Below are positions 36,455-46,109 of a stretch of 64,000 bases of DNA, piece after piece. Each line of letters begins with the position of its first letter. Within the stretch, counting starts at the first letter, position 1. The DNA is taken from positions 1-64,000 of the forward strand of contig NZ_CP104145.1 of assembly GCF_025200715.1 (NCBI RefSeq), read 5' to 3'. The notes beneath the pieces were generated by a model. It did not search any database. It saw nothing but the letters and a program-made list of their open reading frames with translations, and had not been told where the DNA came from. The position numbers and the translations under genes were made by a program. The stretch is from Rhizobium sullae. GTDB lineage: Bacteria > Pseudomonadota > Alphaproteobacteria > Rhizobiales > Rhizobiaceae.

Positions 36455-37319
36455 AAACAGCCTCTTGAATGTCCTCAGATCTTCCCACCAGGGCGCCGCG
36501 CATTCCAGAGCTGCGCGCACCTTGCAGATCGCAGATGGCGTCATCGCCCACATGCAGGATGTTGTCGGCCGCAACGCCGCACGACTTGATGATTTTGTTG
36601 AAAAATGCCTCGTTTGGCTTTGCATATCCAAGCAGGTCGGAATAAATTCCGAACCGAAATACACATCCAAAGGTGCTCTCAAGAAAGTTGTGCATCGTCG
36701 TGCCGCTAATAAAACTCGAGTTGCTACCAATTGATAGCGTAAACCCGTCGTCTGCCAACGAATGGACTAACCTCACCGTCGTGTCTAAAACGACTGGCTT
36801 GCAATTCTCAAAAACGTGCTCAAACGCCATTGCGATTAAGCCTGGATCTTTTTGAACATTACAGCGCATCATAAGCAGACGAATATTTTCGGACAGGGAT
36901 GGGGCGTACCCCGTTTCGATCGCGTGTTGGTTAACCCATTTCTTGACCTCCGCGTATGCATTCCTCACAGCTGCTTCTTCCGTATCAAAACAGGTGGCGA
37001 GAAACTTGGTTCTCATCGTCGCATGACTTGGGTTCGCCGTTACGAGAGTGTTCCAAACGTCAAAAGAAATATGACTGATCGACGTGGCTCCCCCGGATCT
37101 GCGATCCCTCAAACGATGTGTAACTGTGGTTGGTCCCGCAGCCGTTTCGGCTGCGGCGTGTGGGCGGGTCCGAAACGGATCGTCGGGATGCGCCACTTCC
37201 AACTGGGCGGGCAGCCCAATCCGATCCGCCGTACAAGCCGTTCCCTGGATCGGCAACATGGCGACGAATGCACTCCGACGCCGACTTCCTTTCAGGGCGC
37301 GCTTTTTCATTTTCGGCAT
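36441..37319 (-). CDS. HAD-superfamily hydrolase
   Basis: Motif I is FDVWNTLV, motif II IGSNSSFI, motif III the Lys of YAKPNEAFF, and motif IV HVGDDAICDLQGA, with a helical cap between I and II. The domain starts near 37085. The 78 residues upstream in the open frame look unlike the family, so the true start is uncertain, with no good ATG near ISHISFD. HAD and PRTase genes occur side by side in some nucleotide-like or stress-metabolite modules; here they form a two-gene unit of unknown substrate. Confidence 0.75.
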   Translation of the reverse strand: MPKMKKRALKGSRRRSAFVAMLPIQGTACTADRIGLPAQLEVAHPDDPFRTRPHAAAETAAGPTTVTHRLRDRRSGGATSISHISFDVWNTLVTANPSHATMRTKFLATCFDTEEAAVRNAYAEVKKWVNQHAIETGYAPSLSENIRLLMMRCNVQKDPGLIAMAFEHVFENCKPVVLDTTVRLVHSLADDGFTLSIGSNSSFISGTTMHNFLESTFGCVFRFGIYSDLLGYAKPNEAFFNKIIKSCGVAADNILHVGDDAICDLQGARSSGMRGALVGRSEDIQEAVYDAV

Positions 37320-37339
37320 AAAATCTCCATGACGTAGTT

Positions 37340-38035
37340 TGGGCCAAATGGCGCTTTAAATCCGTCACGGAATTTAAACCGGTCGCCCTCGTCAGTCAAC
37401 AGTCTGCGTATAATGCCGCGGCAACAATTCAACTCGCTACTAGCGGCCGGGGTGAACCGAGCATCGGCGTACAGAGCTTCGAACCCGATGCTCAAGAAGC
37501 AAACCAATCGAATCCAAGGCGAGGAGTTGACGGCGAGTGTGGCCAATCCACTGCGCCGCCACGAGGTAAACCGCATCAATTTTGACTTGATCAACGGCCT
37601 TCCAAATCAGACGACGCAGTCCTGCGCCAACGCCGCGGGAGCTGCCGCCGCCATGCACCCCAGTCGATTTGCCGTGTTCGGCTACGCACATGTTCCAGCC
37701 TTAGAATAAACCAACGTCTGATCGAGGAGGAGGCGCTTCGCTGCCGGACCTGTCAGCTCGCGGCCGTGGCCAACACGCTGATTGCGGAAAGGCTAACTCC
37801 CGATCGGGCTCGATCATTTCGCTTTACGGGACGATGAGCTAGCGTTGGCCCAGGAGGCCGGCCGGCTGCGGCGTTTTGCGGGTATTCGGCACACTCCTGC
37901 GCAACGGTGATCGGCTGCGGCGCGTCAGCTATTCATGGTGTAGGCGACGGCTATGTCGTCGATCTCTCCGGTCAAGGCCGGGAGCAGGTTAAACTTGCGG
38001 CAGGCAAGTTGATGGGGCTGTCACAGATTCCGTCA
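37340..38035 (+). pseudogene. hemN: hemN (oxygen-independent coproporphyrinogen oxidase) remnant
   Basis: A decayed middle and C-terminal part of HemN. RQQFNSLLAAGVNRAS, VNRINFDLINGLPNQT and PSRFAVFGYAHVPA lie in one frame (37413-37709). Then RLIEEEAL, LAQEAGRLRRF and VIGCGASAIHG with DGYVVDL follow in shifting frames. The N-terminal radical SAM cluster motif is absent. hemN copies are common on symbiotic plasmids for haem synthesis at low oxygen; this one is dead. Confidence 0.75.
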
Positions 38036-38167
38036 GCCGCAGTTATGAGTCGTTTCATTGCTAACCTTTTGGCAGTCCGAAAGGCGTCCCGGTCGGAGGC
38101 TAGTCCACGCCTGCCCGCAGAGCCGAGGAAGCTTGCCTCGATGCGCCCCACTGAGATGAGCAACAAA

Positions 38168-38579
38168 AAACTCGATGCGGCTGGCGAAAGGCCTGCTCGA
38201 TGGACCGGCGGGTCTGTCGGCGCGAAAAACGGTGATTGGCCATTGACCAACAAAGTCAGTTTACCTATAAACGCATTTATAACGTCATGCGGCACTAAAT
38301 CCGTCATGGATGTATAGCGTGTCGATTGGCAATTCACCTGACCCGAAGAGCGAACAGCGTATGATCAAGGATTCCGACCTCCTCGTCCGGGGGCTCGAGG
38401 AGCAGGGGGTCAAATGCATCTTCGGGTAAACTCGATGCGGCTGGCGAAAGGCCTGCTTGATGGACCGGTGGGTCTGTCGGCGCGAAAAACGGCGTTTGGC
38501 CATTGACCAAGAAAACCACCTTGGCTATAGACGCTTTTATAACGTCATGTGGTATTGTTTCCGTCAGAGAGGTTCCATC
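38168..38579 (+). repeat. Tandem duplication of the upstream region of the second TPP-enzyme gene
   Basis: A segment starting AACTCGATGCGGCTGGCGAA near 38169 is repeated near 38428, with about 258 bases per unit. Each unit contains TTTATAACGTCATG followed by TCCGTCA (38278-38306 and 38538-38566), half-sites like those before the RiPP locus. Unit 1 ends with a truncated start of the TPP enzyme (SEQRMIKDSDLLVRGLEEQG, then stop at 38426-38428). Confidence 0.7.
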
Positions 38580-39143
38580 TTGTCCATTAGTAATTCATCT
38601 GGCGCAAAGAGCGAACAGCGCAAGGGCAAGGGTTCCGACCGAGTTGTCGCGGTCCTTGAGAGAATGGGCGCCGAGCGCATCTACGGCGTCCCCGGCGAGG
38701 AAATCCTCGACATCATGGAGTCGCTGCGCAAGTCGAAGAAGATCAAGTTCGTGCCGACCCGTACCGAGTGGGGTGCGGCCCTCATGGCCGCCACCGAGGG
38801 CCGGCTCACCGGCCGCCCAGGCGTCAGCCTCGCCACCTGCGGCCCGGGCGCACTTAACTTCCCCAACGGCGCTGAGTATGCGCATCTCGGCGGATTTCCG
38901 CTGGTGATGATCGCCGGCCAGAAGCCGATCAACAGCAGCCTCCATGGGCACTTTCAGGTCAGCCCCCTCGTCTCCGTGATGGAGGGGCTCACCAAGTACG
39001 CAGTGCAGATCGGGTCGGTGCAAATGATCCGGCCAGTCTTCAGTGAGGCGTTCCGCATCGCTCAAGAGGAAAAGCAAGGCCCAGTGTCTGTTGTAATACC
39101 GGAAGACATTGCGGCCGAAGAATGTGAGGAGGATGAACTGTGA
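38580..39143 (+). CDS. TPP-dependent acetolactate synthase-like, N-terminal (Pyr) subunit, copy 2
   Basis: Close paralogue of the 27047 gene: YGVPGEEILDIMESL, catalytic Glu in TRTEWGAALMAATEGRLTG, LATCGPGALNFPNGA and GPVSVVIPEDIAAEE. The start TTG 38580 with AGAGG nine bases upstream matches the paralogue N terminus (188 aa). The longer open frame to 38457 runs through the duplicated promoter. Three bases overlap the next gene. Confidence 0.85.
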   Translation: MSISNSSGAKSEQRKGKGSDRVVAVLERMGAERIYGVPGEEILDIMESLRKSKKIKFVPTRTEWGAALMAATEGRLTGRPGVSLATCGPGALNFPNGAEYAHLGGFPLVMIAGQKPINSSLHGHFQVSPLVSVMEGLTKYAVQIGSVQMIRPVFSEAFRIAQEEKQGPVSVVIPEDIAAEECEEDEL

Positions 39144-40249
39144 TTACCAAGACCTTCGATCGCGCGGTTGAAATGATCGTTGCGGCCAAGCGTCCGCTGA
39201 TCATGTTTGGCGGGGCGGCAAGCCGCCTCGACCAGCACTCGAACGCCCAATTCCGCGACTTCGTGCAACGCACCCGCATTCCCTTCTTCACCTCGCAAAT
39301 GGGCAAGGGCGTCGTGGCGGAGGACTCCGACCTCTATATGGGCACGGCGGCGCTTTCCAAAGGTGACCATGTCCACGAGGCCGTCGACAAGGCCGACTGG
39401 ATCATCGCGATCGGCCACGACACGTGCGAAAAGCCTCCGTTCATCATGTCTGAGGGCGGCCCGAAGGTCATTCACATCGCACATCAGCCTGCGACCTTCA
39501 CACAGGCCTATTGGCCGCAGCTCGAAGTCATCGGCGAGATCGGCGCTTCAGTCGCGGCGCTGGCGGATCGCCTCGAGGGCAAGCTGCTCAATGCCGGCGC
39601 GCTACTGCCGCTGCGCGAGGAGATCCTCTCCCTGATTGGCGAGGGTGCCGATGATAAAAGTTGGCCGGTCACGCTGGATCGCATAGTGCACGTTGTTCGC
39701 AAGGTCATGCCGGAAGTCAGCATTGTTACGCTCGACAATGGCCTTTACAAGATCCCGTTCGCCCGGAAGTATCGGACCAATCACCCCAATACGCTGCTGC
39801 TCGACAACACGCTCGCGACCATGGGCGCCGGCGTGCCCTCAGCGATCGTGGCGGCGATGCTGAATCCCGGGCACCGCGCGATGGCGGTCTGCGGCGACGG
39901 CGGCTTTCAGATGACCGGCCAGGAACTGATGACGGCCGTCGAACAAAAGCTAAACCTCGTCGTCCTGATCTTGGACAACGGCGGCTGGGGCATGATCGAA
40001 GCGAAGCAAACCGCCAAAGGTTTCCCGAATTACGGTGTCAACTTCCTCAATCCGGATTTCGTGAAACTGGCCGAAGCCTGTGGCGCCAAGGGCACGCGGG
40101 TCGAAACGCTGGACGATCTGGTGCCGGCGCTGGAAGCCGCTTTCGAAGGCGGCGGGGTGCATGTGGTCGCAGTGCCGGTCGATGATTCAAAGTACAAGCG
40201 ACTGCTCGGCGAACTTCGCTCGCCCAAGGCGAAACCGCCGAGCGCCTGA
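39140..40249 (+). CDS. TPP-dependent acetolactate synthase-like, central and C-terminal subunit, copy 2
   Basis: A 369-aa subunit with the central domain (IVAAKRPLIMFGGAASR; FFTSQMGKGVVAE) and the TPP domain (MAVCGDGGFQMTGQELMTA, then LDNGGWGMIEAKQ). GTG 39140 overlaps the stop of the Pyr subunit, so this copy preserves the original coupled arrangement that copy 1 has lost. The second Asn of the usual NN is Gly here (DNGG), a possible effect on TPP-metal binding. Followed by the Fe-ADH. Confidence 0.85.
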   Translation: MITKTFDRAVEMIVAAKRPLIMFGGAASRLDQHSNAQFRDFVQRTRIPFFTSQMGKGVVAEDSDLYMGTAALSKGDHVHEAVDKADWIIAIGHDTCEKPPFIMSEGGPKVIHIAHQPATFTQAYWPQLEVIGEIGASVAALADRLEGKLLNAGALLPLREEILSLIGEGADDKSWPVTLDRIVHVVRKVMPEVSIVTLDNGLYKIPFARKYRTNHPNTLLLDNTLATMGAGVPSAIVAAMLNPGHRAMAVCGDGGFQMTGQELMTAVEQKLNLVVLILDNGGWGMIEAKQTAKGFPNYGVNFLNPDFVKLAEACGAKGTRVETLDDLVPALEAAFEGGGVHVVAVPVDDSKYKRLLGELRSPKAKPPSA

Positions 40250-40370
40250 TTGACCCGAAATAAACCGCCTCGGGGAGTGCCGGGGCGGTCGACAGCAAGG
40301 ATCGGCTTTTCAGAGGGGGCGGGCGGGCAGGCCCTGCCGCCCGAGAGAGCCAAACAAAAGGACCAAACAC

Positions 40371-41543
40371 ATGGCCTTCACTTTCCAGACCACGCCCAAC
40401 ATCCGTTTCGGGGCAGGCGCGTCCAGCGAGATCGCCGACCTTCTCAAGGGCTACAAGGCCGCCCATGTGCTGCTCGTCACCGGCAACAACGTACGCGCGG
40501 CCGGGCTGACGCGCAAAGCGGAAGCGGCGATTGCCGAAGCCGGCATCGCGCTCACCGTGTTCGACGGCGTGCTCGCCGACGCGCCGTCGCATGTCATCGA
40601 AGCGGCGGCAGAAATTTGCCGCGAGTGCGGCGTCGACGTTGTCGTGGCGATCGGCGGCGGCAGCGCGATGGATACGGCAAAGCTCGTCGCCTATCTCGCC
40701 AAAACTTCGGACAAGCTTGATGATATCTATGGTGTCGGCCGTGCCACCGGCGATCGGCTGCCGCTGCTGCTGGTTCCGACCACGGCGGGCACCGGATCGG
40801 AAGTGACGTTGACCTCCATCGTTAAGACGCCGACCAACGAGAAGAAGGCGGTGATCTCGCCGCGCCTCCTCCCGGACTGGGCGATCCTCGATCCCGTACT
40901 GACGCTCGGCCTGCCGCCGCACCTCACCGCCCAGACGGGCATCGACGCCATGGCGCACGCAATCGAGGCCTATACCGGCAAGATCAAGAAGAACCCGATC
41001 TCCGACCAGCTCGCGTTGAAGGCGCTGGCGCTGCTGTCGGCCAATCTGAGGAAAGTCTACACGGACGGCTCTAACCTCGAAGCGCGCTCGGAAATGCTGC
41101 TCGGCTCCATGCTGGCCGGCATGGCGTTTGCCAACTCGCCGGTTGCCGCGGTGCACGCGCTCGCCTATCCGATCGGCGAGGTCTTCGATGTGGGGCACGG
41201 CCTCTCCATTGCGCTGGTCCTGCCTTACGTGTTGGAATTCAACCGCCCGGCGGCCGAAGCGCTCTATGCCGAGCTCTCCGACGTTATCCAGCCCGGCTAT
41301 CGCCGCCAGTCCGATGCGGTGGACGCTGCGGCCTTCATCGCCGAGATCGAGGCGATCTGCCGAGACTGCGGGGTGCCCGGCTCGCTTTCGGCGGTTGGAA
41401 TCGGCGAAGGCGATCTTTCCAAGCTGGCGGAGGGTGCGATGAAGCACGAGGAGCGCCTACTGGTCAACAATCCGCGCGAGCTCGACTACGACCAGGTTCG
41501 GGAGATCTATGCCAAAGCGCTTGCGGGAGTGAGCCGACCATGA
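40371..41543 (+). CDS. Iron-containing alcohol dehydrogenase, copy 2
   Basis: A 390-aa paralogue of the 29018 gene, with long identical stretches and the same nucleotide-binding GGGSAMDTAKLVAYL and metal-ligand His motifs. It ends AGVSRP with TGA overlapping the ATGACC start of a phaE remnant. Direct-repeat recombination between the two copies would delete or duplicate about 11 kb. Confidence 0.93.
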   Translation: MAFTFQTTPNIRFGAGASSEIADLLKGYKAAHVLLVTGNNVRAAGLTRKAEAAIAEAGIALTVFDGVLADAPSHVIEAAAEICRECGVDVVVAIGGGSAMDTAKLVAYLAKTSDKLDDIYGVGRATGDRLPLLLVPTTAGTGSEVTLTSIVKTPTNEKKAVISPRLLPDWAILDPVLTLGLPPHLTAQTGIDAMAHAIEAYTGKIKKNPISDQLALKALALLSANLRKVYTDGSNLEARSEMLLGSMLAGMAFANSPVAAVHALAYPIGEVFDVGHGLSIALVLPYVLEFNRPAAEALYAELSDVIQPGYRRQSDAVDAAAFIAEIEAICRDCGVPGSLSAVGIGEGDLSKLAEGAMKHEERLLVNNPRELDYDQVREIYAKALAGVSRP

Positions 41544-41575
41544 CCCCAAGCTCGGGCGACCAACCGGAATCTCCA
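41540..41575 (+). pseudogene. phaE: phaE 5' remnant
   Basis: ATGACCCCAAGC and the next codons (MTPSSGDQPE) match the upstream reading frame of phaE at 30190-30220, then stop at a junction with nifH-promoter DNA. phaE and phaC have been lost from this copy. Confidence 0.65.
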
Positions 41576-41604
41576 CATTCAACTTACGACATCATCGTGA
41601 CCTT

Positions 41605-41722
41605 TGTCGGCTTCGCGACACCCATTCCTCTTCGCCTAATCCCGTATTCCCGCCCACGTAGCTGAAATAGCAGGAAATAATTGTTCGTCGGCTCAATCCG
41701 CCGGCCTGGCACGAATCTTGAG
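41605..41722 (+). promoter_or_regulatory. nifH-type NifA/sigma54 promoter driving the CoA-transferase
   Basis: A canonical NifA upstream site TGT-N10-ACA lies at 41605-41620. The -24/-12 core TGGCACG-N4-TTGA lies at 41707-41721 (GG at 41708, with GA rather than GC at -12). The sites are about 90 bases apart, within the normal range. It is the third copy of the cassette seen at 25242-25621 and 26588-26966. Confidence 0.65.
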
Positions 41723-41807
41723 AGCTTTTGGGAGGCAGCGGAACGGCCGCCGTATCCACATTGCGGGTTAACCGCATTGCTTCGAACACATGAAGGAACG
41801 CCAAAGC

Positions 41808-43472
41808 ATGGTAGCACCGCATCAGAGCGCATCCTATGGAAACGGTCGAATTGACAAATTCACCAAGATTGTCTCCGCCGCCGAAGCCGTCGCGACCATC
41901 CGTCCGGGCGATACAGTTGCTTTTTCCGGCTTCGTCGGCATCGGCACGCCGGAGGCGGTGATCTGCGCCCTTGGGAAGCGTTTCCTCGAAACGGGCGAGC
42001 CGAGCAATCTCACTCTCGTCTTTGCCGCCGCCCCAGGCAACGGCAAAGACAAGGGCCTCAACCGACTGGCGCATGACGGGCTCGTGAAACGCCTCATCGG
42101 CGGGCATTTCAAGCTGGTGCCGAAGCTGGCCCAACTGGCGGCCAGCGGCAAGTGCGAGGCCTACAATCTGCCGCTCGGGATCATTTCCCATCTCTTCCGC
42201 GAGATCGCTGGGGGCGAGCCCGGGCTGATCTCGAAAGTCGGACTTCGGACCTTCGTCGACCCGCGCATCGACGGCGGCAAGCTCAATTCCAAAACGACGG
42301 AAAACCTCGTCAAGCTCACGGAAATCAACGGCAAGGAGTGGCTCTTCTACAAGACCTTCCCCATCCACGTCGCCATCCTGCGCGGCACGACGGCCGATTC
42401 ATCCGGCAATGTCACGATGGAGAAGGAGGCGCTGACGCTCGACAACCTGACGATCGCCACCGCCGCCAAGAACCGCGGGGGTATTGTCATCGCGCAGGTC
42501 GAGCGGATCGCCGCCGCCGGCTCGCTCAGCCCTCGCGAGGTTAAAATCCCCGGCCATCTGGTCGACTGTGTCGTCGTCGCCGAGCCGGAGCATCACATGC
42601 AGACCTATGCGACCCAATACAACGGCGCCTTCTCCGGCGAATTCCGCGCGCCGGCGGACAGCGCCGCCTCCATGGAACTGAACGAACGCAAGATCATCGC
42701 GCGGCGCGGCGCCTTAGAACTGCGGATGGGCGATGTCGTCAATCTCGGCATCGGCATGCCGGAAGGGGTTGCGGCGGTCGCGACGGAAGAGGGGATCATC
42801 GACAAGATCACGCTCACTACCGAATCCGGCACCATCGGCGGCACCCCACAGAGCGGGCTGGACTTCGGCGCGGCCAAAAACCCCGAATCGATCATCGACC
42901 AGAACCAGATGTTCGATCTCATCGATGGCGGCGGGCTGGACCTCGCCGTTCTCGGCTTCGCGCAGGTCGATGCGCAAGCCAATGTCAATGTCAGTCGGTT
43001 CGGTGATGTCCTCGCCGGCGCCGGCGGCTTCATCAACATTTCGCAGAACACCCGCCGTCTCGTCTTCTGCGGCACATTTACCAAGGACCTCCGCACCGAG
43101 ATCCGGGACTGCAAGCTCGTCATCCTGCAGGAAGGGCAGGCGAAGTTCATCGAAAAGGTCGAGCAGATCACCTTCTCGGGCGAATATGCCCGCGAGACCC
43201 CCCAGACCGTGCTGTTTGTCACCGAGCGCTGCGTCTTCTCGCTGATCCCTGAGGGGCTGGAACTAATCGAAGTCGCGCCGGGGATCGATATCGAGCGCGA
43301 CATCCTCGCCCATATGGAGTTCCGGCCGATCATCCGCCAGCCGCGCGAAATGGCGGCTGTGATCTTCGCCGACGGTCCGATGAATCTCGACCAGCTGCTG
43401 CTCGAACGCCTGCTTTCAGAGGGCATAGAGTTCGATGCAGAGCGCAGCACGAGGCCGCCAGCTATGGGCTAG
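41808..43472 (+). CDS. Acyl-CoA:acetate/propionate CoA-transferase with a nifH-derived start
   Basis: About 554-aa single-chain family I CoA-transferase (alpha plus beta halves). The alpha half begins KIVSAAEAVATIRPGDTVAF and the beta half follows near residue 290, with the catalytic Glu in TTESGTIGGTPQ. By alignment with the nifH cassettes the start is ATG 41808 after AAGGAA. The first 20 residues (MVAPHQSASYGNGRIDKF) are a diverged copy of the NifH N terminus. It could convert acetate or another acid to its CoA ester, feeding PHB. Confidence 0.88.
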   Translation: MVAPHQSASYGNGRIDKFTKIVSAAEAVATIRPGDTVAFSGFVGIGTPEAVICALGKRFLETGEPSNLTLVFAAAPGNGKDKGLNRLAHDGLVKRLIGGHFKLVPKLAQLAASGKCEAYNLPLGIISHLFREIAGGEPGLISKVGLRTFVDPRIDGGKLNSKTTENLVKLTEINGKEWLFYKTFPIHVAILRGTTADSSGNVTMEKEALTLDNLTIATAAKNRGGIVIAQVERIAAAGSLSPREVKIPGHLVDCVVVAEPEHHMQTYATQYNGAFSGEFRAPADSAASMELNERKIIARRGALELRMGDVVNLGIGMPEGVAAVATEEGIIDKITLTTESGTIGGTPQSGLDFGAAKNPESIIDQNQMFDLIDGGGLDLAVLGFAQVDAQANVNVSRFGDVLAGAGGFINISQNTRRLVFCGTFTKDLRTEIRDCKLVILQEGQAKFIEKVEQITFSGEYARETPQTVLFVTERCVFSLIPEGLELIEVAPGIDIERDILAHMEFRPIIRQPREMAAVIFADGPMNLDQLLLERLLSEGIEFDAERSTRPPAMG

Positions 43473-43516
43473 ACGCCCGCAACCTTGTAACCCCATCGTT
43501 TGAGGAGAAGCCCACC

Positions 43517-43942
43517 ATGCCTACATCGCAGACCCCGGATATCCAAACGTTGACCAACCAGATCAACGAGATGCTCGCCAAGTTCAACATGCCGGGCGTC
43601 GATCCGGCAGCACTTGTTAGGGAGCAGGCCAGGAATATCGAGGCCTTCGCGCAGGCCACGCAGGTTGCCAACAAGGGCGCCTACGGCGTCGTCGAAAAGC
43701 AGCTGGAATTGTTCCGCGCGGCTTCCTCACAGCTCCTGATGATGTTTGAGGATGCGGCCCTTGCCCCCAAGGAGCGCGGCGAACTGGCGAAACAGGCTTA
43801 CGAGGTGGCGCTGATCGGCTCGCGCGAGATCACCAGCATGGCGGTCAAGGCCAGCGAGAACGCTTTCGCCATCACCCGCAAGCGGATGACCGAGATTTTC
43901 GAGCAGTTCCGCAAGGCCGCGACAATCGGAAAGGATACGTGA
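43517..43942 (+). CDS. Phasin-family granule protein
   Basis: A 141-aa, almost wholly helical protein of the phasin type (IEAFAQATQVANKGAYGVVE; AALAPKERGELAKQAYEVAL), which coats PHB granules. It has no signal peptide. It lies between the CoA-transferase and acetyl-CoA synthetase genes in the same orientation, supporting a PHB role for the cluster. Confidence 0.85.
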   Translation: MPTSQTPDIQTLTNQINEMLAKFNMPGVDPAALVREQARNIEAFAQATQVANKGAYGVVEKQLELFRAASSQLLMMFEDAALAPKERGELAKQAYEVALIGSREITSMAVKASENAFAITRKRMTEIFEQFRKAATIGKDT

Positions 43943-44043
43943 GGCCGGACCTGCCGAACGGAAAGCATAATTCGTGCGTGACAATCTTCCACCCGTCGAG
44001 GTGATGGGGAGCTGCGAATAACGTCCTAGGAGGGACAACGACA

Positions 44044-46008
44044 ATGAACGGAAACAAGCAGGCGGCGGGCGTCTATTCAGTTCCGAAGCAATGGGCCGAG
44101 CGCGCGTTCATCGATGCGCAGCGCTACGAGGCGATGTACGCGGCCTCGATCGCCAACCCGGAAGAGTTCTGGGGCGAACACGGCAAGCGCATCCACTGGA
44201 TCAAGCCTTACAGTACCGTCAAGAACACTTCGTTTGAATCGGGCAAGGTCTCGATCAGGTGGTTCGAGGACGGCACCACCAACGTCTCCTATAATTGCAT
44301 CGACCGGCATCTGACCGAGCGGGGCGACAAGTTCGCCATCATCTCGGTGGGGGACGACCCGAAGGATGACGCCCGCATTACCTATCGCGAACTGTACGCC
44401 CATGTCATGAAATGGGCGAATGTTTTGCGGTCGCAGGGCATCGGGAAGGGCGACAAGGTCACCGTATACCTGCCGATGATCCCCGAGCTCACCTATGCGA
44501 TGCTCGCCTGCACGCGCATCGGCGCGATCCATTCGACGCTCTCCACCAATTGCCCGCCCAAAGTCCTGGCAAGCTGCATCGCCGATGCGGCGAGCACCGT
44601 CGTGGTCACCGCCGACTCGGGCACGCGCGGTGGGCGCAAGTTGGAGCTGAAGGTCAAATTGGACGCTGCGCTGGACAAGCTTCCCGAGGTGGTGACAAGC
44701 GTCATCGTGGTCAAGCACACCGGCGCGCCGGTCAGCATGCTGAAAGGTCGCGACCACTATTATGACGAACTCGCCGAGACCGTCCCCGATCAATGCCCGC
44801 CAGAGGAGATGAAGGCGGAAGACCCGCTGTTCGTCCTCTATACGTCAGGTTCCACCGGCAAACCGAAGGGCGTGGTGCATACCACAGGCGGCTATCTCGT
44901 CTATACCGCCATGACGCACCAATATGTCTTCGACTACCGCGACGGCGACATCCACTGGTGCACTGCCGAAATCAGCTGGATCACCGGCCACAGCTACACT
45001 GTCTACGGGCCGCTCGCCAACGGTGCGACGACCCTCATCTTCGAGGGCACCCCAACCTACCCGAGCATGTCGCGATACTGGGACATCATCGACAAGCACA
45101 AGGTCAGCCTGTTCTACACCGCCCCCGCGGCGATCCGCTCCTTGATGGGATCGGGCGAGGATGCGGTGAAATCGAATTCGCTCGCCTCGCTCCGCCTCCT
45201 CGGTTCAGTCGGCGAGCCGATCGACCCGAAAACCTGGGAATGGTATCACCGCGTCGTCGGCGGCGGGCGCTGCCCGATCGTCGACACCTGGTTTCAGACC
45301 GAGACCGGCGGCATCCTGATGACGCCGCTTCCCGGCGCCACCGAGCTGAAGCCAGGCTCCGTCGGCACCCCCTTCTTCGGCGTCAGGCCTGAGCTGGTCG
45401 ATGCGGCGGGCAACGTGCTCGATGGCGTTGCAAACGGAAACCTGGTTATCGCTGACAGCTGGCCGGGCCAGATGCGCACGCTTTACCGCGACCACGAGCG
45501 CTTCGAGCAGGAATATTTCTCCATCTATCCAGACAAATATTTTACCGGCGACGGCGCCCGGCGCGATGCAGGCGGCCATTACTCGATCACGGGCCGCATC
45601 GACGACGTCATCAACGTCTCCGGCCACCGCATCGGCACGGCGGAAGTCGAATCCGCCCTGGTCGCCCACGCTAGCGTTTCGGAAGCCGCGGTGGTCGGCT
45701 ATCCGCACGAGATCAAGGGGCAGGGCATCTACGCTTACGTAACCCTTATCGACGGCGAGGCTGCCTCTGACGAGCTGCGCAAGGAACTCGTTTCCTGGGT
45801 GCGCAAGGAGATAGGCCCGATCTTCACGATCGACAAGGTCCAGTTCGCGCAGGGCCTGCCGAAAACAACCTCGGGGAAAATCATTCGCCGCATCCTGCGC
45901 AAGATCGCTGAGGACAAATGCACCGAGTTCGGTGACACCTCGACGCTCTCTAACCCCGCCGTGGTCGATCACCTGATAGACAACCGGCTGAACCGGAAGG
46001 CTGCCTGA
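44044..46008 (+). CDS. acs: Acetyl-CoA synthetase (AMP-forming)
   Basis: A 654-aa enzyme that activates acetate with ATP and CoA. Motifs: [19 protein letters not shown] near residue 265, [16 protein letters not shown] near 415, [20 protein letters not shown] near 520, and the acetylatable Lys in [15 protein letters not shown] near 610. The length is normal. GGAGGG lies upstream of ATG 44044. AMP made here can be recycled by the adenylate kinase gene next door. Confidence 0.96.
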   Translation: MNGNKQAAGVYSVPKQWAERAFIDAQRYEAMYAASIANPEEFWGEHGKRIHWIKPYSTVKNTSFESGKVSIRWFEDGTTNVSYNCIDRHLTERGDKFAIISVGDDPKDDARITYRELYAHVMKWANVLRSQGIGKGDKVTVYLPMIPELTYAMLACTRIGAIHSTLSTNCPPKVLASCIADAASTVVVTADSGTRGGRKLELKVKLDAALDKLPEVVTSVIVVKHTGAPVSMLKGRDHYYDELAETVPDQCPPEEMKAEDPLFVLYTSGSTGKPKGVVHTTGGYLVYTAMTHQYVFDYRDGDIHWCTAEISWITGHSYTVYGPLANGATTLIFEGTPTYPSMSRYWDIIDKHKVSLFYTAPAAIRSLMGSGEDAVKSNSLASLRLLGSVGEPIDPKTWEWYHRVVGGGRCPIVDTWFQTETGGILMTPLPGATELKPGSVGTPFFGVRPELVDAAGNVLDGVANGNLVIADSWPGQMRTLYRDHERFEQEYFSIYPDKYFTGDGARRDAGGHYSITGRIDDVINVSGHRIGTAEVESALVAHASVSEAAVVGYPHEIKGQGIYAYVTLIDGEAASDELRKELVSWVRKEIGPIFTIDKVQFAQGLPKTTSGKIIRRILRKIAEDKCTEFGDTSTLSNPAVVDHLIDNRLNRKAA

Positions 46009-46109
46009 CGACACCATGAAGACGTGGGTTCCGGCGCGTTACCGCACCGGAGCCGACGGGACGATCAAGGGAAGGACAATTTGTGGCCAGACGTACGAGG
46101 GAGGGAACG

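Noticed and set aside
38457..38579. A 41-codon N-terminal extension of the second TPP Pyr subunit.
   Set aside because: This stretch is duplicated upstream DNA with operator-like repeats. The paralogue and the ribosome site support the TTG start at 38580.
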